A program made the translations under genes and the position numbers. The notes under the pieces were generated by a model. That model searched no databases, was not told the DNA's origin, and saw only the letters and a program-made list of their open reading frames with translations. Positions 50,297-63,991 of a DNA stretch of 64,000 nt are shown one piece after another. How positions within the stretch are numbered: the first letter of the stretch is position 1; the number at the start of each line of letters is the position of its first letter. The DNA comes from Xenorhabdus bovienii SS-2004 (lineage in GTDB: Bacteria > Pseudomonadota > Gammaproteobacteria > Enterobacterales > Enterobacteriaceae): assembly GCF_000027225.1 (NCBI RefSeq), contig NC_013892.1, positions 868,001-932,000 on the forward strand. The letters are read 5' to 3'.

Positions 50297-50519
50297 ATTT
50301 GTCACTGTGTTATCTACAGTACAGAGGGCATCTAAATCACCTTTTTTTGCTATCATCGGCATATTATTTACTCACTTAGCATCAACAATCGTTAAATATC
50401 ATGGTGAATTAAAGCAAAAATCCTTTACTGAATCGCATTATAAAATTACTATTTTTAACAATGACTTGATAACGCTCGTTTATCATATTTGCGTCAATAT
50501 CACGCTTGTGAGGCTTACT

Positions 50520-51128
50520 TTGCTAGAACAACTTAATCACAATGTGTTTACTTTTATCAATGCAACACCGGATTCATCACCTGCAATGATTTTACTGGCG
50601 ATCTTTGTAGCAAAATATCTTGTGTTTATTTTCCCCATAACATTAGCTGTTTGCTGGCTTTGGGGAGAAGAAAAAGCCATCTCACATCAACGTATTGTTG
50701 TCAGTAAATCCTGTATTGCTTTTGCCTTTGCAATAGCCTGTTCGGATATCATCGGAACATTTGTTCCACACGCCCGGCCGTTTGTAGAAGGTTTTGGTTA
50801 TAATTTTCTCTATCATGCCCCTACAGCCTCTTTTCCCAGTAATCACGGTACAGCAGTCTTTACCTTCGCGTTAGCATTTACCTTCTGGCATCGTATCCGG
50901 TCAGGTTTATGCCTGATGATCATCGCCTGCGTGATTGTATGGGCCAGAGTCTACGTAGGGGTTCATTGGCCAATAGATATGATCGGCGCATTTCTAGTCA
51001 GCTTGATGGGTTGTGCTTTTTCGCAAATATTCTGGCGCTTATATGGTGAGTATTGGCACAGTAAACTCATTCGCCTTTACCAATTCTGCTGTGCATTTTT
51101 CATCCGGAAAGGATGGATAAAAAATTAA
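50520..51128 (+). CDS. ybjG: Undecaprenyl-diphosphatase, PAP2 family (YbjG/BcrC type)
   Basis: 202-residue inner-membrane phosphatase recycling the C55 lipid carrier. PAP2 motifs: HARPFVEG near 82 (KxxxxxxRP-like), FPSNHGTAVF near 104 (SGH-like) and RVYVGVHWPIDM near 144. Start is TTG 50520, with TGAGG 6 bases upstream, giving LLEQLNHNVFTFINATPDSS that aligns with YbjG MLENLN. The longer frame from 50271 overlaps the rybB terminator and is rejected. The ending FFIRKGWIKN matches YbjG (IRKGWVRD). Confidence 0.92.
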   Translation: MLEQLNHNVFTFINATPDSSPAMILLAIFVAKYLVFIFPITLAVCWLWGEEKAISHQRIVVSKSCIAFAFAIACSDIIGTFVPHARPFVEGFGYNFLYHAPTASFPSNHGTAVFTFALAFTFWHRIRSGLCLMIIACVIVWARVYVGVHWPIDMIGAFLVSLMGCAFSQIFWRLYGEYWHSKLIRLYQFCCAFFIRKGWIKN

Positions 51129-52096
51129 CCCAACGGCAATATGCCACTGGATATTTATGCTACAAATAAACTGCTGTTGAATATTTGAACTTTATTTTTG
51201 AAGCCTTAAATTCAGGTAAATCTACCTTAAGCCTCATTATCGCGGCTAGTTTAAGGCTTTATTTTACCCAAATTATTTATTAACATTTCATTTACAAGGT
51301 GCAAGCAAATTAATCGACAGAATAAAATGCTTCATTATATTTAACAATATATAGCGATAATATGATTACTGTTTCTTTATAAATCAAAATTTGACTGACA
51401 AATTTTTTGCACTACGATTGTTTAAATCAAAAAAATCATTAATACATAATCAATAAAAGCAAAGATGTAAACACAGAGAGCAAATATTCATCACAAACTG
51501 AATTATTAAATATTTTCTTTTTATTTCAACAAGATAATATTAATCTCGATTGGATTTTTATATTTAAAAATATCAAAGATTATATTTACGATACTATTTT
51601 AGACTAAAAAATATTTTCACATTTAATATCGTTAATATGTGAATTACAGTATGGTTATTGTGAGTAGAATATAAAAATTTAAAATTAAAATAATCAAGTT
51701 CATTTCCTTAACTTTTCTTTTTCATTTTATGTAATATTTAATTAACACTTTCGTAAAACCTTATAACATATTAATTTTTAGATATAAATCTTGCAATTGC
51801 GAGAGTGATCACGGTACATTTCACTGAAAATAACTATATTTTCCCTACCAAAAGACTAGGGTTTATTTTTTTGATTTCAACATCAAAAATAAAGTACAGC
51901 AGGATTTCAACTCTTCTGCTTTAGCTGACTATATTTTGGTCAGTTTATTAATGTAGTAACAAACGTTTAGATAGACGTCAGAACAATATCTAACAACTTA
52001 TTATTCATATAAATAGAATCCAACTCGTGCATTTTATTAATGTGCGGGTTTAGCAATTTTTAAATTTTACTTTACTGCGTTATTTCGGAGATATTT
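51129..52096. other. Long AT-rich region upstream of sdaC
   Basis: 968 bases with no supportable gene, very A+T rich, perhaps H-NS bound. A candidate ybjG terminator (51201-51259) lies at its start. Two small stems are near its end, including TTTTGATTTCAACATCAAAA at 51870-51889. The sdaC promoter must be in the last few hundred bases. Confidence 0.5.
51201..51259 (+). terminator. Candidate terminator after ybjG
   Basis: AAGCCTTAAA (51201-51210) pairs perfectly with TTTAAGGCTT (51250-51259), followed by TATTTTAC. An inner AGGTAAATCTACCT stem lies in the loop. T run is poor. Confidence 0.45.
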
Positions 52097-53404
52097 ATGG
52101 ACACGTCTCAATCAGGTTCTATCGCAGCCTCTGCTGCTTCCGGCAAAAGCGATTATACTACCTGGCGTAAATCAGACACTGTATGGATGTTGGGGTTATA
52201 TGGCACTGCCATTGGTGCTGGAGTTCTGTTTCTTCCCATAAACGCCGGTATTGGTGGTTTAATTCCACTCATCATCATGACACTACTTGCACTTCCGATG
52301 ACATTTTTTGCTCACCGTGGAATGTGTCGTTTTGTCTTGTCCGGCAAAAAGAATGGCGAAGATATCACCGGCGTGGTAGAAGAGCATTTCGGTAAAGTCG
52401 CAGGTTTCCTGATCACTATCCTCTACTTCTTTGCAATTTATCCTATCTTACTAGTTTATAGTGTTGCACTGACCAACACCGTAAACAGCTTTATTACTCA
52501 CCAGTTACATATGAACGCACCACCGCGCGCATTGCTGGCACTGGTACTGATCCTTGGTGTGATGAGCATTATTCGCTTCGGTGAGCAATTTATCGTCAAA
52601 GCAATGAGCGTACTGGTCTTCCCATTTGTCGCAGTTCTGATGCTGCTAGCGCTGTATTTAATCCCACACTGGAATACCACAATCTTCGATACCCTGTCAC
52701 TGGAGAATGCGCTGTCTTCCACAAGCGGTCATGGTTTGCTGTTTACTCTGTGGCTGGCTATTCCTGTCATGGTGTTCTCTTTCAATCATTCTCCAATCAT
52801 CTCTGCATTTGCCGTAGCAAAACGCGAAGAGTACGGTGAAGATGCGGAGAAAAAATGTTCGCGCATTCTGGGTTATGCTCACATCATGATGGTGATTACC
52901 GTCATGTTCTTTGTTTTCAGTTGCGTACTGAGTCTGTCACCGGAAAATCTGGCAGAAGCAAAAGCACAGAATATTACTATCCTGTCCTATCTGGCCAACC
53001 ATTTTAGTGCACCAACGATTGAATACATTGCTCCGCTCATTGCCTTCATTGCAATTACCAAATCGTTCCTCGGTCACTATCTGGGTGCTCGCGAAGGTTT
53101 CAACGGTATCGTGAACAAGGCTCTTAGCACACAAGGCAAAACTATTCAGCATAATTCACTGAATCGTATCACTAGCCTCTTTATGTTAGTCAGCGCCTGG
53201 ATCGTGGCTACTCTTAACCCGAGTATCCTAGACATCATCCAATCCCTGGGTGGGCCAATAATTGCCATGATTTTGTTCATCATGCCAATGTACGCTATTC
53301 ACAAAGTGCCAGCCATGCGCAAATATGCTGGTAAACCAAGCAATGTCTTTGTGGTTGTGACAGGATTAATTGCCATTTCTGCGGCTGTTTACTCAGTCAT
53401 GTAA
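52097..53404 (+). CDS. sdaC: Serine transporter SdaC (HAAAP family)
   Basis: 435-residue inner-membrane proton:serine symporter with 11 helices. Characteristic: WRKSDTVWMLGLYGTAIGAG near 23, AHRGMCRFVLSGK near 72, FSFNHSPIISAFAVAKREEY near 231 and TKSFLGHYLGAREGFNG near 315. High similarity to E. coli SdaC along the entire length. Stands alone; sdaB is not adjacent. CGGAGATATTT precedes the ATG. Confidence 0.93.
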   Translation: MDTSQSGSIAASAASGKSDYTTWRKSDTVWMLGLYGTAIGAGVLFLPINAGIGGLIPLIIMTLLALPMTFFAHRGMCRFVLSGKKNGEDITGVVEEHFGKVAGFLITILYFFAIYPILLVYSVALTNTVNSFITHQLHMNAPPRALLALVLILGVMSIIRFGEQFIVKAMSVLVFPFVAVLMLLALYLIPHWNTTIFDTLSLENALSSTSGHGLLFTLWLAIPVMVFSFNHSPIISAFAVAKREEYGEDAEKKCSRILGYAHIMMVITVMFFVFSCVLSLSPENLAEAKAQNITILSYLANHFSAPTIEYIAPLIAFIAITKSFLGHYLGAREGFNGIVNKALSTQGKTIQHNSLNRITSLFMLVSAWIVATLNPSILDIIQSLGGPIIAMILFIMPMYAIHKVPAMRKYAGKPSNVFVVVTGLIAISAAVYSVM

Positions 53405-53445
53405 TCAAGGCTCAGGAGCAGTTTTCTATAACAACAGCCCCATAA

Positions 53446-53481
53446 AAAATGCCAGCCAACCTCACAATTGACTGGCATTTT
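53446..53481. terminator. Bidirectional terminator between sdaC and dacC
   Basis: AAAATGCCAG (53446-53455) and CTGGCATTTT (53472-53481), a perfect 10-base stem with A and T runs on both outer sides. It is 42 bases after the sdaC stop and 57 bases after the dacC stop on the other strand. Confidence 0.8.
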
Positions 53482-53537
53482 CCTATTTATCCGAAGACTA
53501 TACATCTTCAATATTTCCGGCTATTTCGTTTATTTCC

Positions 53538-54746
53538 CTATCCGAAAATTGAGTTAAACCAGCCGCTGACAGTCTTCACAATTAAATCCCAAATACGCCC
53601 AAAAAATCCACTCTCTTCTACGGCTTCTTTAACAACCAAAGGACGTTGATCAATAACCTTATCATTCAACGAAAAATTCACAGTGCCCACAACTTGATTC
53701 TTCGCCAATGGCGCTTCAAGTGAAGTTTGGGTCAGCGTAAAACTGGCTTTCAGGTTATTCGCTTGACCTCGCGGCACCGTCACGGCCGTATCTTTTTCTA
53801 CACCTAAAGCCACCTCTGAACGCGTACCGAACCATACTCTTTCTGTCACCAGTGTGTCACTGGCTTTAAGCGGAGTACTGGCTTCATAAAAACGGAATCC
53901 CCATGACAGGATCTTTTCACTGTCAGAGAAACGCATTCGATCACTAGGCGCTCCCAGTACAACTGAAATCAAACGCATTGACCCTTCCGCTGCAGAAGCA
54001 ACAAGGTTATATCCTGCCCCGCTGGTATGTCCGGTTTTTACACCATCCACATTCATATTCTGATTCCACAACAGGCGATTGCGGTTAGGTTGACGGATAT
54101 TATTGAAAGTGAATTCTTTCTCTTTATTTAGAGCATATTCTTCTGGCACATCACGGATCATAGCCTGACTTAAGAGCGCCATATCACGAGCAGTGCTGTA
54201 TTGTCCCGCAGCATCCAGACCGTGAACAGTCTTGAAATGGGTATTTTCCAGCCCCAGAGTTTTAGAGTATTTATTCATCAAATCAACGAAAGCATCCTGA
54301 CTGCCCGCTACATAATCCGCAAGGGCAATACTGGCATCGTTGCCAGATTGGATCACAATGCCACGGTTCAAATCAATGACTTTGACCCGATCACCCGGTT
54401 TCAAAAACATCAGGGATGACCCTTTAAGCGCCGGATTGCCGGTTGCCCAAGCATCTTTACCTACGGTTACCTGATCTTCTGTAGAAATCTTTCCCGACTT
54501 AATCGACTGACCAACAACATAGCTGGTCATCACCTTTGTCAGACTCGCTGGATCTAGCCGTTCATCGGGATTATGGGATGCCAGAATTTTTCCACTGGCG
54601 TAATCCATCAATATATAGGATTTCGCATCAATTTCAGGTGCTGCGGGTTCATCCATTGCGTATGTGTTGACACCCATCAACCAAAAAATACCCAAGCCAA
54701 CAGTAAAAGATTTGATTATCTGTACTTGCCGTCTTTTTTTCATCAT
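53538..54746 (-). CDS. dacC: D-alanyl-D-alanine carboxypeptidase (PBP6/DacC)
   Basis: 402-residue periplasmic, membrane-anchored peptidase trimming peptidoglycan pentapeptides. Signal peptide up to about residue 30 (TYA-MDEP). Active-site motifs SLTK (68-71), SGN (134-136) and KTG (237-239). C-terminal amphipathic anchor [18 protein letters not shown]. Closest to E. coli DacC (FFGRVWDF) rather than DacA, and the neighbouring gst gene matches the E. coli dacC-gstB order. Confidence 0.92.
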   Translation of the reverse strand: MMKKRRQVQIIKSFTVGLGIFWLMGVNTYAMDEPAAPEIDAKSYILMDYASGKILASHNPDERLDPASLTKVMTSYVVGQSIKSGKISTEDQVTVGKDAWATGNPALKGSSLMFLKPGDRVKVIDLNRGIVIQSGNDASIALADYVAGSQDAFVDLMNKYSKTLGLENTHFKTVHGLDAAGQYSTARDMALLSQAMIRDVPEEYALNKEKEFTFNNIRQPNRNRLLWNQNMNVDGVKTGHTSGAGYNLVASAAEGSMRLISVVLGAPSDRMRFSDSEKILSWGFRFYEASTPLKASDTLVTERVWFGTRSEVALGVEKDTAVTVPRGQANNLKASFTLTQTSLEAPLAKNQVVGTVNFSLNDKVIDQRPLVVKEAVEESGFFGRIWDLIVKTVSGWFNSIFG

Positions 54747-54910
54747 AGCCCGCCCTTTTTGTCTACAACCAGAATATAAAAGCTCTATTAATATAGGATG
54801 TTATGAGATAAGACTCCAACCCAATAAGCGTAAAGATTTTCTTGTTACCCGAATGAATTTATTATCATATTATCGATGACTCAAAATAACCTGATATTAA
54901 GGAAAGAATG

Positions 54911-55531
54911 ATGCTGACAATCTGGGGCCGTAAAAGCTCATCAAACGTAAAAAAAGTCACTTGGTGTCTGGAAGAGTTAAACGTGCCATATCAGCAAATT
55001 GATGTTGGTGGTAAGTTTGGCAAACTTAATACTCCAGAATACCTGCTCATGAATCCCAATGCCGTCATTCCCTGTTTGCAGGAAGACGATTTTATCTTAT
55101 GGGAATCAAACACGATTGTGCGCTATATTTCGGCAAAATTCGGCGAAAATAGTCTTTATCCTGCCAATCTTCAAGAAAGAGCCAAAATTGATCAATGGAT
55201 GGATTGGGTCGGCTGCAATTTCTTCCCGCCAATCAAACAACTTATGATTAACATTGTCAGAACACCAGAAGATCAGCGTGACCCGAAAGTGATTGCCCAG
55301 ATATTAAAAGAGATAGAAAAACTGCTGAAAATTGTCGATGACATGCTGGGTAAGCAAAAATACCTTTCCGGTGATAAATTTGGCATGGCGGATATCGCCC
55401 TCGCGCCACTGGTCTATCCGTGGCTAAACATCGAGATAGAGCGTCCATCTCTGCCAAATTTGGAACGCTGGTATCAATTACTAACCGAAAGACCAGCGTT
55501 TCAAAAAATCGTTATGATTGAAATAAGCTGA
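54911..55531 (+). CDS. Glutathione S-transferase (GstB-like)
   Basis: 206 residues: thioredoxin-like N domain (MLTIWGRKSSSNVKKVTWCL, then MNPNAVIPCLQED and WESNTIVRYISAKFG with the GSH-contacting Glu-Ser) and an all-helical C domain (KYLSGDKFGMADIALAPLVY). Similar to E. coli GstB/YliJ, which lies beside dacC. The second ATG (54911) is used because AAGGAAAG is 4-8 bases upstream and the protein then begins like GstB. Ends 3 bases from the yeeZ stop. Confidence 0.88.
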   Translation: MLTIWGRKSSSNVKKVTWCLEELNVPYQQIDVGGKFGKLNTPEYLLMNPNAVIPCLQEDDFILWESNTIVRYISAKFGENSLYPANLQERAKIDQWMDWVGCNFFPPIKQLMINIVRTPEDQRDPKVIAQILKEIEKLLKIVDDMLGKQKYLSGDKFGMADIALAPLVYPWLNIEIERPSLPNLERWYQLLTERPAFQKIVMIEIS

Positions 55532-55534
55532 TCA

Positions 55535-56368
55535 TCAGCTCATTGGCATTCTGCCGGGATCTGGGAATTGATACTCAAAACCTAGTTCCCGACAAATACG
55601 GCTACCGTCAACAACTTTACCCGCTGTTCCCTGAACCTCTGACTGTAGAAACTCTGGCGGAGTCAAATCGAGCTGACGGCTGGCCTGCAAATAAAATTTC
55701 TCTCTTTTCGGATGTTCTGGCGCACACAGATTATAAATATGCCCTCCTTTCTGCTGCTCAATAAGGCGTTTAATAGCAGAAATAACATCATCCTGATGGA
55801 CTAGATTGACCACCTTTTCTCCACCCTCAATCGCTTTCCGCCCCGCAAGGAAACGCCCTGCATGGCGACCACTGCCGACCAAACCTGCCAAACGCACGAT
55901 ATCAACAGAAGTATTTGGCAGTCGATGCAGCCAGTTTTCCAATTCAACCAGCGCCTTGGCAGATCGCGTCTCAGGAAATAACGGAGCATCTTCATTCAGA
56001 TGGCCGACAGACGAGCCATAAACTGAAGTTGAGCTGGTGAAAATAATATGAGGAACCGAATGCGAAAGCGCAGTATCGACAATTAACTGCACCGCTTTGA
56101 CATATCCTTCTCCACCCCCCGCAATACCGCTAACAGGTAGTGTTAGCACCAGTACATCCACTGACATCAGCTGCTCAAGATCATCCGCTTCACAGATTAT
56201 CTGAGGGGTCAGATTCAATAAATGGCAACCTATACCACACATACGTGCCGCTTCGACACCATCCGCTGTTGTTTTACTACCGACCACTTGCATACCATAG
56301 CCTTGCAAAATTTGCGCTAACGGCATTCCCAGCCAACCCAATCCGATGATGGAAACTTTTTTCACCAT
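55535..56368 (-). CDS. yeeZ: NAD(P)-dependent SDR-like protein YeeZ
   Basis: 277 residues with an N-terminal Rossmann motif VSIIGLGWLGMPLAQ, SKTTADGVEAARMCGIGCHL near 31, TSSTSVYGS near 112, VRLAGLVGSGRHAGRFLAG near 158, and ending GFEYQFPDPGRMPMS. E. coli YeeZ precedes the his operon in the same way, but yoeB-yefM is absent here. Biochemical role unknown. Convergent with gst, the two stop codons sharing a palindrome. Confidence 0.9.
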   Translation of the reverse strand: MVKKVSIIGLGWLGMPLAQILQGYGMQVVGSKTTADGVEAARMCGIGCHLLNLTPQIICEADDLEQLMSVDVLVLTLPVSGIAGGGEGYVKAVQLIVDTALSHSVPHIIFTSSTSVYGSSVGHLNEDAPLFPETRSAKALVELENWLHRLPNTSVDIVRLAGLVGSGRHAGRFLAGRKAIEGGEKVVNLVHQDDVISAIKRLIEQQKGGHIYNLCAPEHPKREKFYLQASRQLDLTPPEFLQSEVQGTAGKVVDGSRICRELGFEYQFPDPGRMPMS

Positions 56369-56488
56369 AACTCTCCCCAGGACCGATATGATTCTTCAGG
56401 CTATCTGCATATTGCCTTAACGACAACACCCGTTTTATTTATAAAACAAACAATTAGAAAAACACAAACAGCTTCTTTGAAAAAAAAG

Positions 56489-56516
56489 TTGCTTTTCATA
56501 CACAAAATCATATAGG
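56489..56516 (+). promoter_or_regulatory. Candidate his operon promoter
   Basis: TTGCTT (56489-56494), 16-base spacer, TATAGG (56511-56516), about 70 bases before the leader peptide. Placement is like the E. coli hisp1 promoter. Not unique in such AT-rich DNA. Confidence 0.5.
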
Positions 56517-56584
56517 TTAAACGGTAAGCAACCAATCCTCGTTCGCAAACATATATTAAAAAACAGATAGAGAACTCACATATT

Positions 56585-56632
56585 ATGAACCGTATTCAAT
56601 TTAACCACCATCATCACCATCATCCTGACTAG
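56585..56632 (+). CDS. hisL: Histidine operon leader peptide
   Basis: ATG at 56585 encodes MNRIQFNHHHHHHPD and stops at TAG 56630-56632. Six consecutive His codons (E. coli has seven) sense charged tRNA-His. Preceded by GATAGAGAAC. Too short for gene finders but clearly real given the following attenuator. Confidence 0.95.
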   Translation: MNRIQFNHHHHHHPD

Positions 56633-56653
56633 TCTTTCAGGCTGTTGTGTGCT

Positions 56654-56730
56654 GGAAGACATTTAGCAAGTCTTCCGGTGGCATGAGTACGATAAAAAAA
56701 CCCTCGGAAGATTTTCCGAGGGTTTTTTTT
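56654..56730 (+). promoter_or_regulatory. his attenuator
   Basis: A first stem GGAAGAC / GTCTTCC (56654-56660, 56670-56676) and the terminator CCCTCGGAA-GATT-TTCCGAGGG (56701-56722) with T8 (56723-56730). Ribosome stalling on the His codons of hisL would favour the alternative pairing and let RNA polymerase go on into hisG, 55 bases later. Confidence 0.9.
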
Positions 56731-56784
56731 ATTGCCAATTTATACGATTTATATATTGAATATTGAGATAGGGTAAAACATAAC

Positions 56785-57684
56785 ATGCTAGATAAAACAC
56801 GCTTACGGATAGCCATGCAGAAATCCGGCCGCCTCAGTGATGATTCTCGTGCACTACTGGCTCGCTGTGGCATCAAAATCAACTTGCAGCAACAGCGCCT
56901 GATTGCATTCGCAGAAAATATGCCCATCGACATTCTGCGTGTCCGCGATGATGATATTCCGGGTCTTGTTATGGATGGTGTTGTCGATTTAGGCATTATC
57001 GGTGAAAACGTACTTGAAGAAGAACAATTAAACCGTCGGGCGCAAGGGGAGGATCCCCGTTATAACACATTGCGCCGTCTTGATTTTGGTGATTGCCGTC
57101 TTTCCCTTGCCGCTCCTTTCGACTATGACTATACCGGCGTGGAATGCCTGCAAAACTCCCGTATCGCCACGTCTTACCCACACTTACTGAAACGTTATTT
57201 AGATAAAAAAGGCGTTCCCTTCAAATCCTGCCTTCTCAACGGTTCAGTTGAAGTCGCTCCCCGAGCAGGATTGGCTGATGCTATCTGTGATTTGGTCTCA
57301 ACGGGCGCCACACTGGAAGCCAACGGTCTGCGGGAAGTTGAAGTCATCTATCGCTCAAAAGCCTGCTTGATCCAACGCGATGGTGAGATGCCGGAAGCCA
57401 AACAACAACTCATCGACAAGCTGATGATCCGCATCCAAGGCGTTATTCAGGCGCGTGAATCCAAATATATCATGCTACATGCTCCAAGCGACAAACTGGA
57501 AGAAATTATCGCGTTACTTCCGGGTGCTGAACGTCCCACCATTTTACCACTGGCGGGGGCACAGAACCGTCTAGCCATGCATATGGTCAGCAGTGAAACC
57601 CTATTCTGGGAAACGATGGAAAAACTTAAGTCTCTGGGCGCAAGTTCCATTTTGGTTTTACCGATTGAAAAAATGATGGAGTAA
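56785..57684 (+). CDS. hisG: ATP phosphoribosyltransferase (long form)
   Basis: First enzyme of histidine synthesis, feedback-inhibited by histidine. 299 residues with the C-terminal ACT-like regulatory domain of the HisG-L form (so no HisZ is needed). [15 protein letters not shown] near 6, [20 protein letters not shown] near 56, and the PRPP loop [14 protein letters not shown] near 170. hisD starts 5 bases later. Confidence 0.97.
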   Translation: MLDKTRLRIAMQKSGRLSDDSRALLARCGIKINLQQQRLIAFAENMPIDILRVRDDDIPGLVMDGVVDLGIIGENVLEEEQLNRRAQGEDPRYNTLRRLDFGDCRLSLAAPFDYDYTGVECLQNSRIATSYPHLLKRYLDKKGVPFKSCLLNGSVEVAPRAGLADAICDLVSTGATLEANGLREVEVIYRSKACLIQRDGEMPEAKQQLIDKLMIRIQGVIQARESKYIMLHAPSDKLEEIIALLPGAERPTILPLAGAQNRLAMHMVSSETLFWETMEKLKSLGASSILVLPIEKMME

Positions 57685-57689
57685 TCTTA

Positions 57690-59006
57690 ATGAGTATCAA
57701 TTTTAAGACCGTTATCCGCTGGCAGGAATGCCCACCAGAACAGCAAAAAGCGTTGCTGACACGCCCTGCTGTCGTCGCTTCAGAAAATATTTCCCGCACG
57801 GTAAAACAGATTCTGGAAACGGTCAAAGCCAACGGCGATGAAGCATTGCAGGAATTCAGCCAACGCTTCGACAAAACAACAATCGATACTATCCCGCTTT
57901 CTACAAGTGAAGTTAACGCAGCCGCCAGCCGCCTGACACCAGAAATCAAACAGGCTATGCAGCAGGCCATGAATAACATTCGCCTGTTCCATGAAGCCCA
58001 AAAACCCGCTGTGATTGAGGTTGAAACCCTGCCGGGTGTTCGCTGCCAGCAAGTCACACGCCCAATCGATTCTGTGGGGTTATATATTCCCGGAGGTTCT
58101 GCGCCTCTGCCTTCCACTGTATTAATGCTGGGAATACCCGCTGGCATCGCAGAGTGCCGTAACGTTATTCTGTGCTCCCCACCCCCGATTGCCGATGAAA
58201 TTCTCTATGCCGCACAGCTCTGCGGGATTAACGAAATATTTCAGGTTGGCGGCGCACAAGCCATCGCAGCAATGGCTTTTGGCACAGAATCCGTTCCTAA
58301 AGTGGACAAGATTTTTGGCCCGGGTAATGCATGGGTAACAGAGGCTAAACGGCAAGTGAGTCAGCGCTTCGACGGTGCAGCCATAGATATGCCAGCAGGT
58401 CCATCAGAAGTACTGGTAATAGCGGACAGTGGAGCCAATCCCGCATTTACGGCAGCAGATCTGCTTTCACAAGCAGAGCATGGCCCTGATTCTCAAGTCG
58501 TGCTGGTCACACCTGACGAAATTTTTGCCGAGCAGGTGATCCGTGAAATCGAAACCCAACTTACGGCCCTGCCACGCCAGCAAATCGCGATTCAGGCTCT
58601 GCAATCCAGCCGGATTATCGTCACTGACAATCTGACCCAATGTGTAGCGATCAGCAATCAATACGGCCCTGAACACTTAATTATCCAAACCCGTCAGCCT
58701 GAGCAGCTTGTGGAAAAAATCACCAGCGCAGGTTCGGTTTTCCTCGGAGACTGGTCGCCAGAATCCGCAGGAGACTATGCTTCAGGCACCAATCACGTCT
58801 TGCCGACCTATGGTTATACTTCAACCTATTCCAGCCTCGGTCTGGCAGATTTCCTGAAACGAATGACGGTTCAGCAAATTACACCGCAAGGATTAAGAAG
58901 CCTCGCTCCAATCATCGAAACACTGGCGCAGGCAGAACAACTCACCGCGCACAAAAATGCCGTCACATTACGCATAGCTGCCCTGAATAACTCAGATGTT
59001 GAATAA
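57690..59006 (+). CDS. hisD: Histidinol dehydrogenase
   Basis: 438-residue zinc enzyme, oxidising L-histidinol to histidine in two NAD steps. [19 protein letters not shown] near 131, [17 protein letters not shown] near 208, [13 protein letters not shown] near 232, zinc ligands in [10 protein letters not shown] near 256-265, and YGPEHLI near 327. Coupled to hisG and hisC by short gaps. Confidence 0.97.
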   Translation: MSINFKTVIRWQECPPEQQKALLTRPAVVASENISRTVKQILETVKANGDEALQEFSQRFDKTTIDTIPLSTSEVNAAASRLTPEIKQAMQQAMNNIRLFHEAQKPAVIEVETLPGVRCQQVTRPIDSVGLYIPGGSAPLPSTVLMLGIPAGIAECRNVILCSPPPIADEILYAAQLCGINEIFQVGGAQAIAAMAFGTESVPKVDKIFGPGNAWVTEAKRQVSQRFDGAAIDMPAGPSEVLVIADSGANPAFTAADLLSQAEHGPDSQVVLVTPDEIFAEQVIREIETQLTALPRQQIAIQALQSSRIIVTDNLTQCVAISNQYGPEHLIIQTRQPEQLVEKITSAGSVFLGDWSPESAGDYASGTNHVLPTYGYTSTYSSLGLADFLKRMTVQQITPQGLRSLAPIIETLAQAEQLTAHKNAVTLRIAALNNSDVE

Positions 59007-59015
59007 CTAAGATAA

Positions 59016-61195
<2,180 letters not shown>

Positions 61196-61204
61196 GGGAA
61201 TATT

Positions 61205-63306
<2,102 letters not shown>

Positions 63307-63313
<7 letters not shown>

Positions 63314-63927
63314 CAGCACAGCAAATCGAAAAACTGGATTGGAAAAAAGTGGATAATCTCATGCCCGTTATCGTCCAGCACGCTGTATCCGGTGTGGTGC
63401 TAATGATGGGTTACATGAATAAAGAGGCACTTAATGCCACACTGGATTCCGGTAAAGTCACCTTTTTTTCCCGCACCAAACAGCGGTTATGGACAAAGGG
63501 CGAAAGTTCCGGCCACTTCCTGAATCTGGTTGATATCTATCCCGATTGTGACAACGATACCCTGCTCGCCCTCGTCAATCCGATTGGCTCAACCTGCCAT
63601 ACAGGAACCGAGAGCTGTTTTGCACCAGCGCAAACTGAATGGGGCTTCCTCTACCAACTCGAACAACTACTGGCAAGCCGGAAAAATGCCCCACCGGCTA
63701 GCTCTTATACTGCCCGTCTGTATGCCAGCGGCACAAAGCGGATTGCCCAAAAGGTCGGTGAGGAAGGCATAGAAACCGCACTGGCAGCTACAGTTAATGA
63801 TCGGGAAGAACTGACCAGCGAAGCTGCTGATTTGATTTACCATCTGCTGGTTTTATTACAAGATCAAGATTTGGATCTCAGTTGTATCATCCGCCAATTG
63901 CAGAAAAGGCATACAGCCAAAGAATAA
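63307..63927 (+). CDS. hisI: Bifunctional phosphoribosyl-AMP cyclohydrolase / phosphoribosyl-ATP pyrophosphatase
   Basis: 206 residues. N-terminal cyclohydrolase (about 1-115) with [18 protein letters not shown] and the Cys ligands in [13 protein letters not shown]-terminal pyrophosphatase (about 116-206) with the nucleotide-binding [13 protein letters not shown] and [13 protein letters not shown]. Last gene of the operon; the ATG lies in the end of hisF. Confidence 0.97.
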
Positions 63928-63930
63928 GGT

Positions 63931-63991
63931 AAAGCACCCTGAATTGCTCGATTAACGAGAACTGTTCAGGGAGTCCAACATCAAGAGTGCT
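63931..63991 (+). terminator. Nested hairpin after hisI
   Basis: AGCAC (63933-63937) pairs with GTGCT (63987-63991); inside, CCCTGAA (63937-63943) pairs with TTCAGGG (63965-63971) and CTCG with CGAG (63947-63950, 63956-63959). GAGGCTTTT follows to the window end. It may be the operon terminator or a structured leader of the next gene, cut by the edge. Confidence 0.4.

Noticed and set aside
50271..50519. N-terminal extension of the ybjG frame
   Set aside because: It would begin inside the rybB terminator, and the YbjG family starts at TTG 50520.
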